Shown: positions 26,568 through 35,675, counted from the first letter of the stretch. The stretch is 64,000 nucleotides of DNA from JACVRW01 sp963808775 (GCA_963808775.1 CAWEGR010000005.1:248001-312000), one strand, 5' to 3'. The notes: generated by a model not told the origin, from the letters alone. Numbers and translations: made by a program.

Positions 26568-27626
26568 GTGCCGCGCGTGCGGCGGCGGCTGCGTGACCTC
26601 GGCTACGGCGTCGGCCGCTTCCCGGCCGGCGAGCTGAACGCGCTCGCCGACGTTCCCGGCGTGCTCGTGGGCCACCGCACGATCACGGACGAGCGGCTCA
26701 ACACCGGGGTCACCGCGATCCTGCCGCACGGCGGCAACCTCTACACGGAGAAGGTCCTCGGCGGCTGCCACGTGGTGAACGGCTACGGCAAGGCGACCGG
26801 GCTCACGCAGCTCTCGGAGCTCGGCACGATCGAGAGCCCGATCCTCCTGACGAGCACGCTCTCGGTCGGGCCCGTCTGGGAGGGAGGGCTGCGGCACCTG
26901 CTCGAGGAGAACCCGGACGCGGCGCGCGACCGCGACACCGTCAACGTGATCGTCGGCGAGTGCTTCGACGGCTGGCTCTCCGATGCCCGCGCGCTCGCCG
27001 TTCGCCCGGAGCACGCGCTCGAGGCGATCGCGGCCGCGCGCCCCGACGACGCCTCCGAGGGCGCGGTCGGCGCCGGCACGGGCACCACCTGCTTCGGCTT
27101 CAAGTCGGGCGTCGGCCAGAGCTCGCGCGGCGTCGAGGGCTTCGTGCTCGGCTGCCTCGTCGTGTCGAACTACGGCGCCCGCCGCGATCTGCACATGCTG
27201 GTCGGCCCCGTCGAGCTCGAGGAGCCGGCCGAGGAGCCGCCCGCCCAGGGGGGCTCGATCATGATCGTGCTCGGCACGGACGCGCCGCTATCGGAGCGTC
27301 AGCTCTCCCGCCTCGCGGCCCGCGGGGCGCTCGGGCTGGGCCGGGCCGGGTCGTTCGCGACCAACGCGAGCGGCGAGTACGTGATCGCGTTCTCGACGGC
27401 GCAGCGGATCCCGCACCGGGTGGAGGAGCCGCTGTTCGAGGGCCGCTTCCTGCGCGACGACGCGCTCGCGGTGCGAGGGCTGTTCGAGGCGGCGGGCGAG
27501 GCCGTGCACGAAGCGGTGCTCGGCTCGCTCTGCTCTGCCGAGGCGACCGTGGGGCGCGACGGCAACAGCGTCGAGGCGCTTCCCCCCGAGCTGCTCGAGG
27601 GCGCGCCGTGGGTCAGGACGCTGTAG
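26568..27626 (+). CDS. P1 family (DmpA-like) self-processing aminopeptidase/amidase
   Basis: 352 residues of the S58 Ntn-hydrolase family: the precursor cleaves itself before a Ser that becomes the nucleophile. The cleavage motif QGGSIMIVLGTDAPL places that Ser at residue 230. LADVPGVLVGHRTI, TGVTAILPHGGN and GTGTTCFGFKSGVGQSSR are the conserved N-terminal blocks; LVVSNYGARRDLH precedes the linker. Family members act on D- or beta-amino acid amides. Start is GTG at 26568, as the family N-terminus requires. A hairpin terminator follows. Confidence 0.92.
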   Translation: MPRVRRRLRDLGYGVGRFPAGELNALADVPGVLVGHRTITDERLNTGVTAILPHGGNLYTEKVLGGCHVVNGYGKATGLTQLSELGTIESPILLTSTLSVGPVWEGGLRHLLEENPDAARDRDTVNVIVGECFDGWLSDARALAVRPEHALEAIAAARPDDASEGAVGAGTGTTCFGFKSGVGQSSRGVEGFVLGCLVVSNYGARRDLHMLVGPVELEEPAEEPPAQGGSIMIVLGTDAPLSERQLSRLAARGALGLGRAGSFATNASGEYVIAFSTAQRIPHRVEEPLFEGRFLRDDALAVRGLFEAAGEAVHEAVLGSLCSAEATVGRDGNSVEALPPELLEGAPWVRTL

Positions 27627-27644
27627 GACGGAAAGGCATCGAGA

Positions 27645-27680
27645 GGCAGCCGGACGGGGATCCGTCCCCGACCGGCTGCC
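27645..27680. terminator. GC-rich hairpin between convergent genes
   Basis: Arms of 16 bases, GGCAGCCGGACGGGGA against TCCCCGACCGGCTGCC, with one mismatch and a four-base loop. It follows the P1 peptidase stop by 18 bases and precedes the end of the convergent secreted repeat protein, so it could serve both. No T-tract is present, as is common in high-GC actinobacteria. Confidence 0.65.
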
Positions 27681-27696
27681 TCCCAAGCGCCTCCCG

Positions 27697-28291
27697 CTAG
27701 CTTGCGGTCTCTCCCTCCGGCGCCTGCTCCTCCTCCTCGGCCTCGCGGACCTTGCCCGACACACACTTGCCGAACGCGTTGCGGAGGTTCGTGTTCGTGC
27801 CGTAGAACTGGGAGAAGGACTTGTCGTCATGGGAGGACGCGAAGTCCTCGTCACGCGCCTCGGCCTTGCACTCCTGAGCGGCGTTCGTGCGGGTCTCGTT
27901 GTCCTCGCGGACCTTCATCGAGACGCACTTGCCGTGGGCGTTGCGACCGTTCGGCCCCGTGCCGTAGAAGGACTCGAACGTCTCACCGGGGTGAAGGACG
28001 GCGAAATCCTCGTCGGTCATCTCGGCCTCGGCCTTGCACTCCTTGGCGGCGTTCTTGTGGATCGCCTCCTCGGCCTTGGCCTCGCGACTTGGCCACCACG
28101 CCGATGCACCGGGACATGCTGTGCCACTTGTCCTTGAAGGCGCGGCGTGTCTCGGTGGTCTTGCCGCGCTCCGCCTTGCAGGCCGAAATAGCGGCCCTCT
28201 TGTCTTCTCTGTCGACGGACGGCTTGGCGACAGCACTCGCAGGGAGCGCTAGCGCAACTACCAGACCAGCGACTACGCTGAGCTTCTTCAT
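27697..28291 (-). CDS. Secreted cysteine-repeat protein (CKAE...NAFGKCVS units), frame-broken
   Basis: Exported protein of about 197 residues. MKKLSVVAGLVVALALPASAVAK is a clear signal peptide. Three units follow. The last two, about 50 residues each, match well: ECKAEA..., a DEDF...F.QFYGT core, and NAFGKCVSGKVR or NAHGKCVSMKVR. The first is diverged (ISACKAERG ... HSMSRCIGVVAKS). Each has two Cys, suggesting one disulphide per unit. A frame change near 28090 separates unit one from two. I recall similar units in Thermoleophilia proteins but know no function. It diverges from the ECF sigma gene 40 bases away. Confidence 0.7.
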
Positions 28292-28331
28292 GTGGATTAG
28301 AACGCGCGCCCAGGAGGAAGGTTCAGGGGTA

Positions 28332-29914
28332 ATGCGAGAACTTCTCGTCGCCGAGAGCGTTCCTATGGGTAATGCGCTTCGCCACGCCCACGCGAGCGAC
28401 GACGTGCTGGTCCAGCGGATGCAGGCCGGCAGCGAAGAGGCCTTCGAGGCTGCGTACGACCGCTACGGGCGCGCGATCCTCGGCTTCTGCCGTCACATGC
28501 TCGGCTCGCTGGACGAGGCCGAGGACGCGGTTCAGCAGACCTTCGTCTCCGCATGGCGCGCGCTCGCGAACGGCGGGGAGCGCGAGGTGGCTCTGCGGCC
28601 ATGGCTCTACGCGATCGCGCGCAACCGCTGCATCTCCATGCTGCGCGCGCGCCGCGACGTGCTCGAGGAGCCGCCCGAGCGCGGCGGCGACGATCTCTCC
28701 GAGCTCGCGGAGCGGCGCTCTGAGCTGCGCGACGTGCTGCACGACCTCGGCCGGTTGCCCGAGGATCAGCGCGCGGCGCTCCTGCTCTCGGAGGTCGGCG
28801 ACCTCTCGCACGCGGAGATCTCCAAGGTGCTCGGCTGCGAGGTGCCGCGCGTGAAGGCGCTCGTCTTCCGCGCCCGCAGCTCGCTGATCGCGCGCCGCGA
28901 CGCGCGCGACACCTCGTGCGAGGAGATCCGCGAGCAGCTCGCGACCCTGCGCGGGCCGGCCCTGCGCCGCGCTGAGATCTCGCTGCACCTCGACGAGTGC
29001 GAGGGCTGCGTGGCCTACCGCGACGCGGTCAAGCGCCAGCGCGCGCTCTTCGCCGCGGCGCTGCCGGTGGCCCCGGCCCTGCACCTCAAGTCGAGTGTGA
29101 TGAGCGCCGCCGGCATCGGCACGAGTGCCGCCGCCGGCGCGGGCGCCGTCGCAGCCGGAGGCGCCACCGCGGCCGGGGGAGCCGCGGTGGCAGCCTCGGG
29201 CGCAGCGGCCGCGGGCGGAGTCGGCACCGCGCTGATAGCCAAGGTCGCCGTCATCGGCATGCTGGCCGGCAGCGGCGCCCTCGCGGGCACGACGCTCGCC
29301 GAGGACGTCGTCGGCTCGAAGGTGCAGGGCGGTGTCGCTCCCACGGTCCTCCAGGCCGTCAACGACGGCGACCCGGACACCACGCCGCCCGGCGCTCTCG
29401 GCGTCGGGCCGAACACGCCGGGTCCCGCGCCGCAGGCGAACGCCCACGCCCGTGACAACGCGTCAGGCGGCAAGGGCGGCGATAGCCGTGGAGCCGAGCG
29501 GCGCTCCGAGAAGGCCGGCGGCGATCACGGCCGCACGAACGCGGCCGAGAAGCGCGGCCAGGGTCAGGACACGAGGCGAGGCGAAGCGCGCGGGCGAGAC
29601 GCCCGCCGGAGGCCGCAGGGCGGATCGCGAGGCCAGGGTCAAGGGTGGTTCCGCGCCGCGCGGAGGGACGGACGCCCGCGACCGCTCGAAGGCGCGCCGC
29701 CAGGACTCGGTCGGGACCGCGCCCGAGGCGGGGGCGCCCGACAGGGTGACGAAGCCGAAGGCGGAGCGCATCGTCCCGGAGCAGCCCTCGCGGCCGGAGG
29801 CGCCCGGTGAAGCCCGTGAAGCCCGCCCCGGCGGTCGCGGAGCCCGAGGCCGTCGAGCCCCTCGAGACCGTGGCGCCGGAAGAGCCGGCCGCCCCGGCCG
29901 TCCCCACCGAGTAA
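28332..29914 (+). CDS. ECF sigma factor fused to zinc-finger, membrane segment and disordered tail
   Basis: Sigma region 2 reads DRYGRAILGFCRHMLGSLDE and DAVQQTFVSAWRAL; region 4 reads LPEDQRAALLLSEVGDLSHA with the helix-turn-helix ISKVLGCEVPRVKALVFRAR. Then comes an anti-sigma-type zinc motif SLHLDECEGCVAYRDAV (HxxxCxxC), an Ala/Gly-rich hydrophobic stretch with one probable membrane helix (LIAKVAVIGMLAGSGALAGT), and a long Arg/Gly/Pro tail. The tail changes frame twice (about 29580 and 29805). The proper end is probably PAAPAVPTE at 29914. GGAGGAAGG about 10 bases upstream supports ATG 28332; ATG 28365 is an alternative. Fusion of sigma factor and anti-sigma in one chain is uncommon. Confidence 0.78.
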
Positions 29915-29924
29915 GACGCTCCGG

Positions 29925-30554
29925 GTGGCGCCCGAGCTCGACGAGCTGTTCCTCGTCGACGGGCCTGAGCCGTGGCGCGCCGCCGGGTTCGACCCGGACG
30001 GCGACACGGTCGCGGTCGGCAGCGTCCGCCTGCGCCTCGGCCGGCCGGGAAGGCGCGGCATCGTCGGGTGGTCGCTCCGCGGCACCGCCACCACGGAGCT
30101 GGACGGGCTCGACACCCGTCTCTCCACGGCGCCGCCGGCCGATGGGGTCCCCCATCCGAACGGCGTCGTCTCGATCGACCATCTCGTCGTGATGTCACCC
30201 GCCCTCGACCGGACGGTGGCGGCCCTCGAGGCGGCCGGCTTCGAGCTGCGGCGGCTGCGCGAGGGGGAGACGCCGGGAGGTTCGCTCCGCCAGGCGTTCT
30301 TCCGGATGGCCGAGGTGATCCTGGAGGTCGTCGAGGCGCCCGCCGAGCTCGGGCTGCGCGCCGGCGGCCCGGCGCGGCTGTGGGGCATCTCGTTCCTCGT
30401 CGGGGACCTCGATGCGACCGCCGCCGCGCTCGGCGACCTGCTCGGAAGCCCGCGTGACGCGGTGCAGCCGGGCCGGCGCATCGCCACGCTGCGCCGCGAG
30501 GCGGGCATCGGCACGGCGGTGGCCTTCATGTCGCCGGGTCCCGGCGCCGCCTGA
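29925..30554 (+). CDS. VOC-superfamily (glyoxalase-like) protein
   Basis: 209 residues. The first third (ELDELFLVDGPEPWRAAGF ... VGSVRLRLG) looks like a half VOC repeat. The second starts with HPNGVVSIDHLVVMSPALDR and has FRMAEVILEVVEAP, matching the metal-binding His and Glu positions of vicinal oxygen chelate proteins. No signal peptide. The GTG start is 10 bases after the restored end of the sigma gene. The reaction cannot be assigned; possibilities are lyase, dioxygenase or binding protein. Confidence 0.7.
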   Translation: MAPELDELFLVDGPEPWRAAGFDPDGDTVAVGSVRLRLGRPGRRGIVGWSLRGTATTELDGLDTRLSTAPPADGVPHPNGVVSIDHLVVMSPALDRTVAALEAAGFELRRLREGETPGGSLRQAFFRMAEVILEVVEAPAELGLRAGGPARLWGISFLVGDLDATAAALGDLLGSPRDAVQPGRRIATLRREAGIGTAVAFMSPGPGAA

Positions 30555-30638
30555 GACCCGGTCGAGACCAACTCGATACTGACGCGCGCGCCGGGGGTGA
30601 CGTACGGTGACGCCAACACACGACGACAGGAGACTCGC

Positions 30639-31020
30639 ATGGGGCTGTTCAAGGGCATGAAGGACGCGATGAACCAGGCGCAGGAGCGCGATGGGCGGCG
30701 CGGACATGGCGGGCGCGATGGCCGATCGCGGCGCGCTCGAGTCGCAGGCGCATGAGCAGAACCGGATCCTGTCGGTCGGCCAGGCCGGCACGGCGCTGAT
30801 CCGCAGCCACGTGGACACGGGTGAGCAGTCGGCCGGGAACCCGGTCTGGATCTTCGACCTCGAGGTGACGCCCGAGGGCGGCGCGCCGTACACGGTGCAG
30901 CACCGCGAGATCGTCTCGACCGCCGCGCTCGGCGCCTACGGGGACGGCACCTCGATGGCCTGCCGGATCGACCCGGCCGACCCGCAGAAGATCGCGTTCG
31001 GCGAGAAGCCCTTCATGTAG
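30639..31020 (+). CDS. Small hypothetical protein, paralogue of the next gene, frame-broken
   Basis: ATG 30639 with AGGAG 6 bases upstream begins MGLFKGMKDAMNQAQER. The frame then shifts near 30688 (CGCGATG) and continues as MGGADMAGAMADRGALESQ to 31020, about 126 residues in all. The C-terminal half, NPVWIFDLEVTPEGGAPYTV ... CRIDPADPQKIAF, aligns with the equivalent part of the downstream protein. No signal peptide or membrane helix. Function unknown. I recall this module, in which the last part resembles a small beta-domain with DPxDP, from actinobacterial proteins of unknown role. Confidence 0.65.
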
Positions 31021-31022
31021 CC

Positions 31023-31484
31023 ATGGGCCTCTTCCGCAACCTGAAGGACATGACGGACACGCTCCGCAGCGACGAGCTGAAGGAGCTCAAGAAGAAGGCG
31101 GATGCCCAGCCGCGCTCGAGCATGCTCGACAGCGTCAAGGCGGCCAACTCGATGTTCGACCAGGCCGGGGCGCTCCAGCAGCAGGCCGTGGGGATGCAGC
31201 AGGGGATGCCCGGGGGAGCTGCGGATCCGTTCGCCCCGGGCGCAACCCTCGCCGGCGGCATCATGGGCCAGGCGGTCGTCAACTCGATCAGCGACACCGG
31301 CACGGTCATCAACAACGCGCCGGTGTGCGAGCTGAACCTGACGGTGACGATCCCGGGGCGTGAGCCCTATCCCGTGACGCACCGGCAGCTGCTCGCGCAG
31401 ACGGCGATCCCGCGCTTTCAGCCGGGCGCGACCTTCTCGGTCCGGGTCGACCAGAACGACCCCACCCAGATCGTCATCGGCTGA
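31023..31484 (+). CDS. Small hypothetical protein, paralogue of the preceding gene
   Basis: 153 residues starting MGLFRNLKDMTDTLRSDELK, sharing MGLF-(K/R)-xx-KD with its neighbour. A Lys/Gln/Met-rich helical middle (ANSMFDQAGALQQQAVGMQQ) leads to a C-terminal beta-like domain (VCELNLTVTIPGREPYPVTH ... VRVDQNDPTQIVIG) that matches the neighbour's C-terminus. It begins two bases after the neighbour's stop, so the pair is coupled. Cytosolic; function unknown. Confidence 0.72.
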   Translation: MGLFRNLKDMTDTLRSDELKELKKKADAQPRSSMLDSVKAANSMFDQAGALQQQAVGMQQGMPGGAADPFAPGATLAGGIMGQAVVNSISDTGTVINNAPVCELNLTVTIPGREPYPVTHRQLLAQTAIPRFQPGATFSVRVDQNDPTQIVIG

Positions 31485-31768
31485 TGCGAGCGCTCGTCCC
31501 GCTGCGGGTGGCTCCCGGGATCCTGTTCGCCGCGCTCGCCGGCAGCGGGGCCCTCATGGCCTGGATCGGAGGGCTGGGCAAGCGCTCGAGTCGACGGGAG
31601 CTGCCGCTATGGCCGGCCCGCGAACGCGACGGTCGAGAGAGGACGTGCGGTCGGACGACGGACGCGCACGGCAGCTTCGGCCCCGCAACGGCGCTGGCGA
31701 GCCAGCTCGTCCTGCTCGAGGAGAACTTCGAGGTGCGCGACATGGCACAGAACCTGCTCGGCGGCTGA
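31484..31768 (+). CDS. Doubtful 94-residue hypothetical protein
   Basis: The ATG overlaps the TGA of the preceding gene (TGATG), which argues for translation. The N-terminus has one hydrophobic stretch (VAPGILFAALAGSGALMAWIG); the rest is Arg-rich, and only the end, ALASQLVLLEENFEVRDMAQ, looks like folded protein. An antisense frame covers the same bases. Could be a real small membrane protein or a broken remnant. Confidence 0.4.
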   Translation: MRALVPLRVAPGILFAALAGSGALMAWIGGLGKRSSRRELPLWPARERDGRERTCGRTTDAHGSFGPATALASQLVLLEENFEVRDMAQNLLGG

Positions 31769-31810
31769 GCGCCGGAGCCGCCGTCGGCGGCGAGGGGTAG
31801 GGTCCCGCCC

Positions 31811-32299
31811 ATGGCGCGCGGGGTGGATCTGAGAGAGGGCGAGGAGCGGGTCTACGAGGGGCATCCCTCCTGGCGGGCGCTCGCCGGCTTCTACGTCATC
31901 GGGCTGCTTGTCGGCGTGGCGGTGTTCGTGATCCTCGGGCTCCTGATCGACGAGGTGGCGCTCGCCGTCCTGATCGCGGTCGTGCTCGTCGTGGGGACGC
32001 TGTTCATCGGGTGGTTCCGCCGTGTCTCGACGGTCTACTTCATCTCGAACCAGCGCCTCCGCATCAGCAGGGGAATCGTGCGCCGCTCCGTGCAGGAGAC
32101 GCGGCTCGACCGGGTCCAGAACGTGAACTTCAACCAGAGCGTCGTCGACCGCGTGCTGCAGGTCGGGTCGGTCGACTTCGACACCGCCGGCACGGACGAC
32201 TCGGAGTTCCGCTTCGACTACGTCAACCAGCCGGAGCAGGTCGTCCAGGCCGTGAACGACGCGATCCACGAGCAGGAGCAGTTCCGCACCGGTCTCTAG
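31811..32299 (+). CDS. bPH2 (PH-like) domain membrane protein
   Basis: 162 residues: a short N-terminus containing EGEERVYEGHPSW, two membrane helices (about 28-72), then a bacterial PH-like domain: FRRVSTVYFISNQRLRISRG, VRRSVQETRLDRVQNVNFNQ, SVDFDTAGTDD. This arrangement is that of YdbS/YdbT-type proteins (formerly DUF304). These are membrane-associated, of unknown binding partner. It lies in a plus-strand run of envelope-related small genes. Confidence 0.85.
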   Translation: MARGVDLREGEERVYEGHPSWRALAGFYVIGLLVGVAVFVILGLLIDEVALAVLIAVVLVVGTLFIGWFRRVSTVYFISNQRLRISRGIVRRSVQETRLDRVQNVNFNQSVVDRVLQVGSVDFDTAGTDDSEFRFDYVNQPEQVVQAVNDAIHEQEQFRTGL

Positions 32300-32311
32300 G
32301 GTTGCGCGGTC

Positions 32312-32800
32312 GTGGACCTTGCGACCATCACGGCGATCTTCGTCGCCGCCGCCCCTGCCGCGCAGGGCGTCGAGGCGCCTCGGCCCGAGTCCGTCTTCCC
32401 CGTGAAGGGGACGATCGACTGGGGCGAGGCGGACGCCCGCTTCGGCGCGTCGCGCTACGGGCACGCGCACGAGGGGCAGGACGTCTTCGCCGATCCCGGC
32501 ACGCCGCTCGTGTCGATCCGCGACGGCCGGGTGGTCGAGAAGGGCGACGATGGCGGGCGGGGCAACTACCTCGCGATCTGGAGCCGCGACGCGCGGCGGA
32601 CGTTCGTCTACCTGCACATGCGCCAGCCCTCGCCGCTGCGGGAGGGCGAGCACGTCCGGGCGGGGCAGCGGGTCGGCGCCGTGGGCTGCACCGGCTCGTG
32701 CTGGGGCGACCATCTGCACCTCGAGCTGAGGCGCGGCCGGGGCACCCAGGCGCACGCCGTCGATCCGCTTCCAATGCTGAAGCGGCTCGCCTCGCGCTAG
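32312..32800 (+). CDS. M23 (LytM) family metallopeptidase-like protein
   Basis: 162 residues, nearly all one LytM domain. GHAHEGQDVFADPGTPLVSI carries the first zinc His (HxxxD), FVYLHMRQPSPLREGEHVRAGQ gives the middle strands, and GDHLHLEL holds the HxH ligands. A weak hydrophobic N-terminus (ATITAIFVAAAPAAQG) may be a signal sequence. Expected to cut peptidoglycan cross-bridges. GTG start 12 bases after the bPH2 gene. Confidence 0.85.
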   Translation: MDLATITAIFVAAAPAAQGVEAPRPESVFPVKGTIDWGEADARFGASRYGHAHEGQDVFADPGTPLVSIRDGRVVEKGDDGGRGNYLAIWSRDARRTFVYLHMRQPSPLREGEHVRAGQRVGAVGCTGSCWGDHLHLELRRGRGTQAHAVDPLPMLKRLASR

Positions 32801-32819
32801 CGGGTACATTGCGCGAGCC

Positions 32820-33122
32820 GTGGACCAGATGGAGATCCGCAACCGGCTCGTGATGGCGACGCAGATGTGGCGTGAGGCGACCGACGAGCCCCTGCCGCGG
32901 ATGCCACCGGGCGACCCGGTGGAGCAGCTCAACGGCTTCGAGCTGAAGCTGATCGACCTGCTCTGCTCGCGGGCGACGGCGCAGTCCGCTCGCGACGTGG
33001 CGGACAAGACCTGGGACCTGGTCCATGCACGCCCGGACGACGACCCCGTCAAGCGGCGCGTGGTCGAGTGTCACGAGGCGCTCGCGCGGCTCTCCGCGCG
33101 TGGCGGCGGCCTGGGTTTCTAG
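32820..33122 (+). CDS. Hypothetical 100-residue helical protein
   Basis: Unrecognised. GTG start 19 bases after the M23 gene. The sequence is predicted mostly helical and charged (QMEIRNRLVMATQMWREATD, ELKLIDLLCSRATAQSARDV), without signal peptide or membrane helix. It ends 12 bases before the large sensor phosphatase gene and is probably in the same transcript, so a small accessory role is possible. Confidence 0.6.
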   Translation: MDQMEIRNRLVMATQMWREATDEPLPRMPPGDPVEQLNGFELKLIDLLCSRATAQSARDVADKTWDLVHARPDDDPVKRRVVECHEALARLSARGGGLGF

Positions 33123-33134
33123 GCTTCACAGCCG

Positions 33135-35675
33135 GTGGGTCGTCTTCCGGAGCTCTTCGACCTACGGGTCAAGGCACGCTCGCTCGCATATCTGTTCGTC
33201 GCGGGCGCCGCGCTCGGCGTCCTGACGCTCGTCTTCCCGCACGCGGCGGTGATCCGCGACGGGCCTCTGATCATCCTCGCCGCGGTCGCCACGGCGATGG
33301 GGCTGGCGCTCTACACGTGGGCGGACCGGATGCGCGAGTGGCAGCTGCACGCGGCGCTCGCAGGCGGGACCGTCATCCTGACGCTCGCCAACTACTACGT
33401 CGAGGCCACGGTCCTCTACCCGCTGATCTACACGTGGACCGGGCTCTACGCGTTCTACTTCTTCCGCCTCCGGGTCGCGCTCGCGCACATGGCGCTGATC
33501 GGCGTCGGCTACGGGATCGTGCTCGTCCTCGTCGATCCGCCGAGCCCCGTGGTGCGCTGGCTGCTGGCGGTCGGCACGCCCCTGATCGCCGGGATCCTGA
33601 TCTCGCGCCTGCTGTCACGCCTTCGTGCCGAGGCGCGCGAGTCGGACGCCCGCGCGCGTGCCCTGCGCGAGTCCGAGGCGCGCACGCGGCTGGTGCTCGA
33701 CGCCGCGCCCGACGCGTTCCTGACCCTCGACCGCGACGGCGTGATCATGTCCTGGAACTCCGCGGCGGAGCGCCTGTTCGGCTGGACCGCTTCGGAGGCG
33801 ATCGGCGTGCCGATGCGCTCGCTGATCGTGCCCCCGGAGTTCCGCGAGCGTCACGACAGCCGGCGCCGGTCCATGATCGACGCGCCGCAGGTCGTGGCCA
33901 CCGAGCGCTTCGACGTGGAGTTCGCGCGGCGCGACGGCAGCCGCTTCCCGGCCGAGGCCGTGGTGTCCAAGATCGAGATCAAGGGCGAGCCGTTCATCTC
34001 CGGCTTCATCCGCGACGTCAGCGAGCGCCTGCGGCGCCAGGAGGAACGCGAGGCCCTGCTGCGCGAGCAGGCGGCGCGCGCCGAGGCCGAGCGGGTGGCC
34101 GAGATGGTGAGCCGGATCACCCAGCTCGTCGACGTGGCGCTCCAGCACCGCTCGCTCGAGTCGATGCTGATCGAGCTGGTCGTCGAGGTGCGCAGCGTGC
34201 TCGGGGCGGACGCGGCCACGATCTTCCTGGCCGAGGGGAACGAGCTGCGCGTCGGGGCGTCGTCGACGGGCTCGGACCGGGAGGCCGACGTTGAGCCGTT
34301 CGCCTTTGGCCTCGGCTTCGCGGGAAACGCGGCCGCCACCCGCCAGCCGACCATGACGCACGACGTCGACGCCTCGACGCTCATGGATCCGGGGCTGCGC
34401 TCGCTCGACGTGAGCTCGCTGATCGCGGTGCCGCTGCTGGCCGAGAACAACGTGATCGGCGTGCTCGAGGTGTGCGCCGTCGCTCCCAAGCGGTTCGCGG
34501 CGACGGACCTGACCATGCTGCGACTGGCGGCGGACCGCGTCGCGCTCGCCATGCTGCACGCCGGGCTCTACGAGCGCGAGCACCGGATCGCGGAGACGCT
34601 CCAGCGCAGCCTGCTGCCGGAGCGGCTGCCGAACCTGCCGGGTCTCGAGGTGGCCGCCCGCTACAGGCCCGCCGCCGCGGAGGCCGAGGTGGGCGGGGAC
34701 TGGTTCGACGTGATCCAGACCGCGGCCGGAACCGTCGGGCTCGTGATGGGAGACGTGGCGGGCAAGGGTCTCAGCGCGGCCTCGCTCGTGGGCCGGCTGC
34801 GCAGCGCCCTGCGCGCCTACGCCTTCGAGGGCCACGAGCCGGCGCGCGTGGTGGAACAGCTCAACCGGCTGCTCTGGACGGAGGGCGGCGAGAGCCAGAT
34901 GGCGACCCTGCTCTACGCGGTGGTCGACCCGGGCGAGGGGACCGTCAGGTGGGTGAACGCCGGGCACCTCGCGCCGCTCATGGCAGCCGACGGCGAGACG
35001 CCGCGCTTTCTCGAGGGCGCGGCATCGGTTCCGCTCGGCGTTCTGCCGTTCCCCGACTACGAGCAGGCCAGCGCGGCGATGCCGCCCGGCAACACGATCG
35101 TGCTGTTCACGGACGGTCTTGTCGAACGGCCCGGCGAACACATCGACGAGGGGCTGAGGCGCCTCGCGGAGCGCTTCAAGGAGGTGCCGCCCGACGCCGA
35201 GCGGATCTGCACGCATCTGCTCTCGACGCTGGTGCCGGCGGGCGGCGCACCCGACGATGTCGCGATCCTCGCGCTGCGCAGCCTGCCGGTCGCCGACGCG
35301 TTCGAGGTGGAGTTCCCGACGGAGCCCGAGGCGCTCGCGCAGCTGCGCAGCCTGCTGCGGCGCTGGCTGCGCTACGCCGGCGTGGCCGACACGGAGATCG
35401 CCGAGATCACCACGGCCTGCGGCGAGGCTGCCACGAACGCGATCGAGCACGCGGGCGCGGGCTCGCCGTTCGTCGTCTCGGGCAGGCTCGAGAACGGCTC
35501 AGTCGAGCTCAGCGTGAGCGATCGCGGCGAGTGGCGGCCGGCCCGCGAGGGCGACCAGGGCAGGGGAATCGCGCTCATGCGCGCGCTGATGGATAGCGTT
35601 GACGTCACGCCGTCGGCGGAGGGGACCACCGTACGGATGCGGCGGGACATGGACAGAGGGGGAGGACTCGGGTGA
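33135..35675 (+). CDS. Membrane sensor: 6TM - PAS - GAF - SpoIIE phosphatase - HATPase
   Basis: 846 residues. About six membrane helices (20-165) form a sensory module. A PAS domain (about 175-300) reads LVLDAAPDAFLTLDRDGVIM; a coiled linker and a GAF domain (about 325-480) follow. The PP2C part has QRSLLPERLPNLPGLEVA, GGDWFDVI, GDVAGKGLSAA and LFTDGLVERP. The C-terminal RsbW-like part has GEAATNAIEHAG and GRGIALMRALMDSV. It should dephosphorylate, and perhaps rephosphorylate, a STAS partner. That partner is encoded immediately downstream, with the stop and next start overlapping. A second protein of this type lies at 18211-19851. Confidence 0.9.
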   Translation: MGRLPELFDLRVKARSLAYLFVAGAALGVLTLVFPHAAVIRDGPLIILAAVATAMGLALYTWADRMREWQLHAALAGGTVILTLANYYVEATVLYPLIYTWTGLYAFYFFRLRVALAHMALIGVGYGIVLVLVDPPSPVVRWLLAVGTPLIAGILISRLLSRLRAEARESDARARALRESEARTRLVLDAAPDAFLTLDRDGVIMSWNSAAERLFGWTASEAIGVPMRSLIVPPEFRERHDSRRRSMIDAPQVVATERFDVEFARRDGSRFPAEAVVSKIEIKGEPFISGFIRDVSERLRRQEEREALLREQAARAEAERVAEMVSRITQLVDVALQHRSLESMLIELVVEVRSVLGADAATIFLAEGNELRVGASSTGSDREADVEPFAFGLGFAGNAAATRQPTMTHDVDASTLMDPGLRSLDVSSLIAVPLLAENNVIGVLEVCAVAPKRFAATDLTMLRLAADRVALAMLHAGLYEREHRIAETLQRSLLPERLPNLPGLEVAARYRPAAAEAEVGGDWFDVIQTAAGTVGLVMGDVAGKGLSAASLVGRLRSALRAYAFEGHEPARVVEQLNRLLWTEGGESQMATLLYAVVDPGEGTVRWVNAGHLAPLMAADGETPRFLEGAASVPLGVLPFPDYEQASAAMPPGNTIVLFTDGLVERPGEHIDEGLRRLAERFKEVPPDAERICTHLLSTLVPAGGAPDDVAILALRSLPVADAFEVEFPTEPEALAQLRSLLRRWLRYAGVADTEIAEITTACGEAATNAIEHAGAGSPFVVSGRLENGSVELSVSDRGEWRPAREGDQGRGIALMRALMDSVDVTPSAEGTTVRMRRDMDRGGGLG

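Noticed and set aside
31474..31812. Minus-strand 112-residue frame over the doubtful 94-residue gene
   Set aside because: Ser/Arg/Pro-rich, no motif, and no spacing with neighbouring genes, all of which run on the plus strand.
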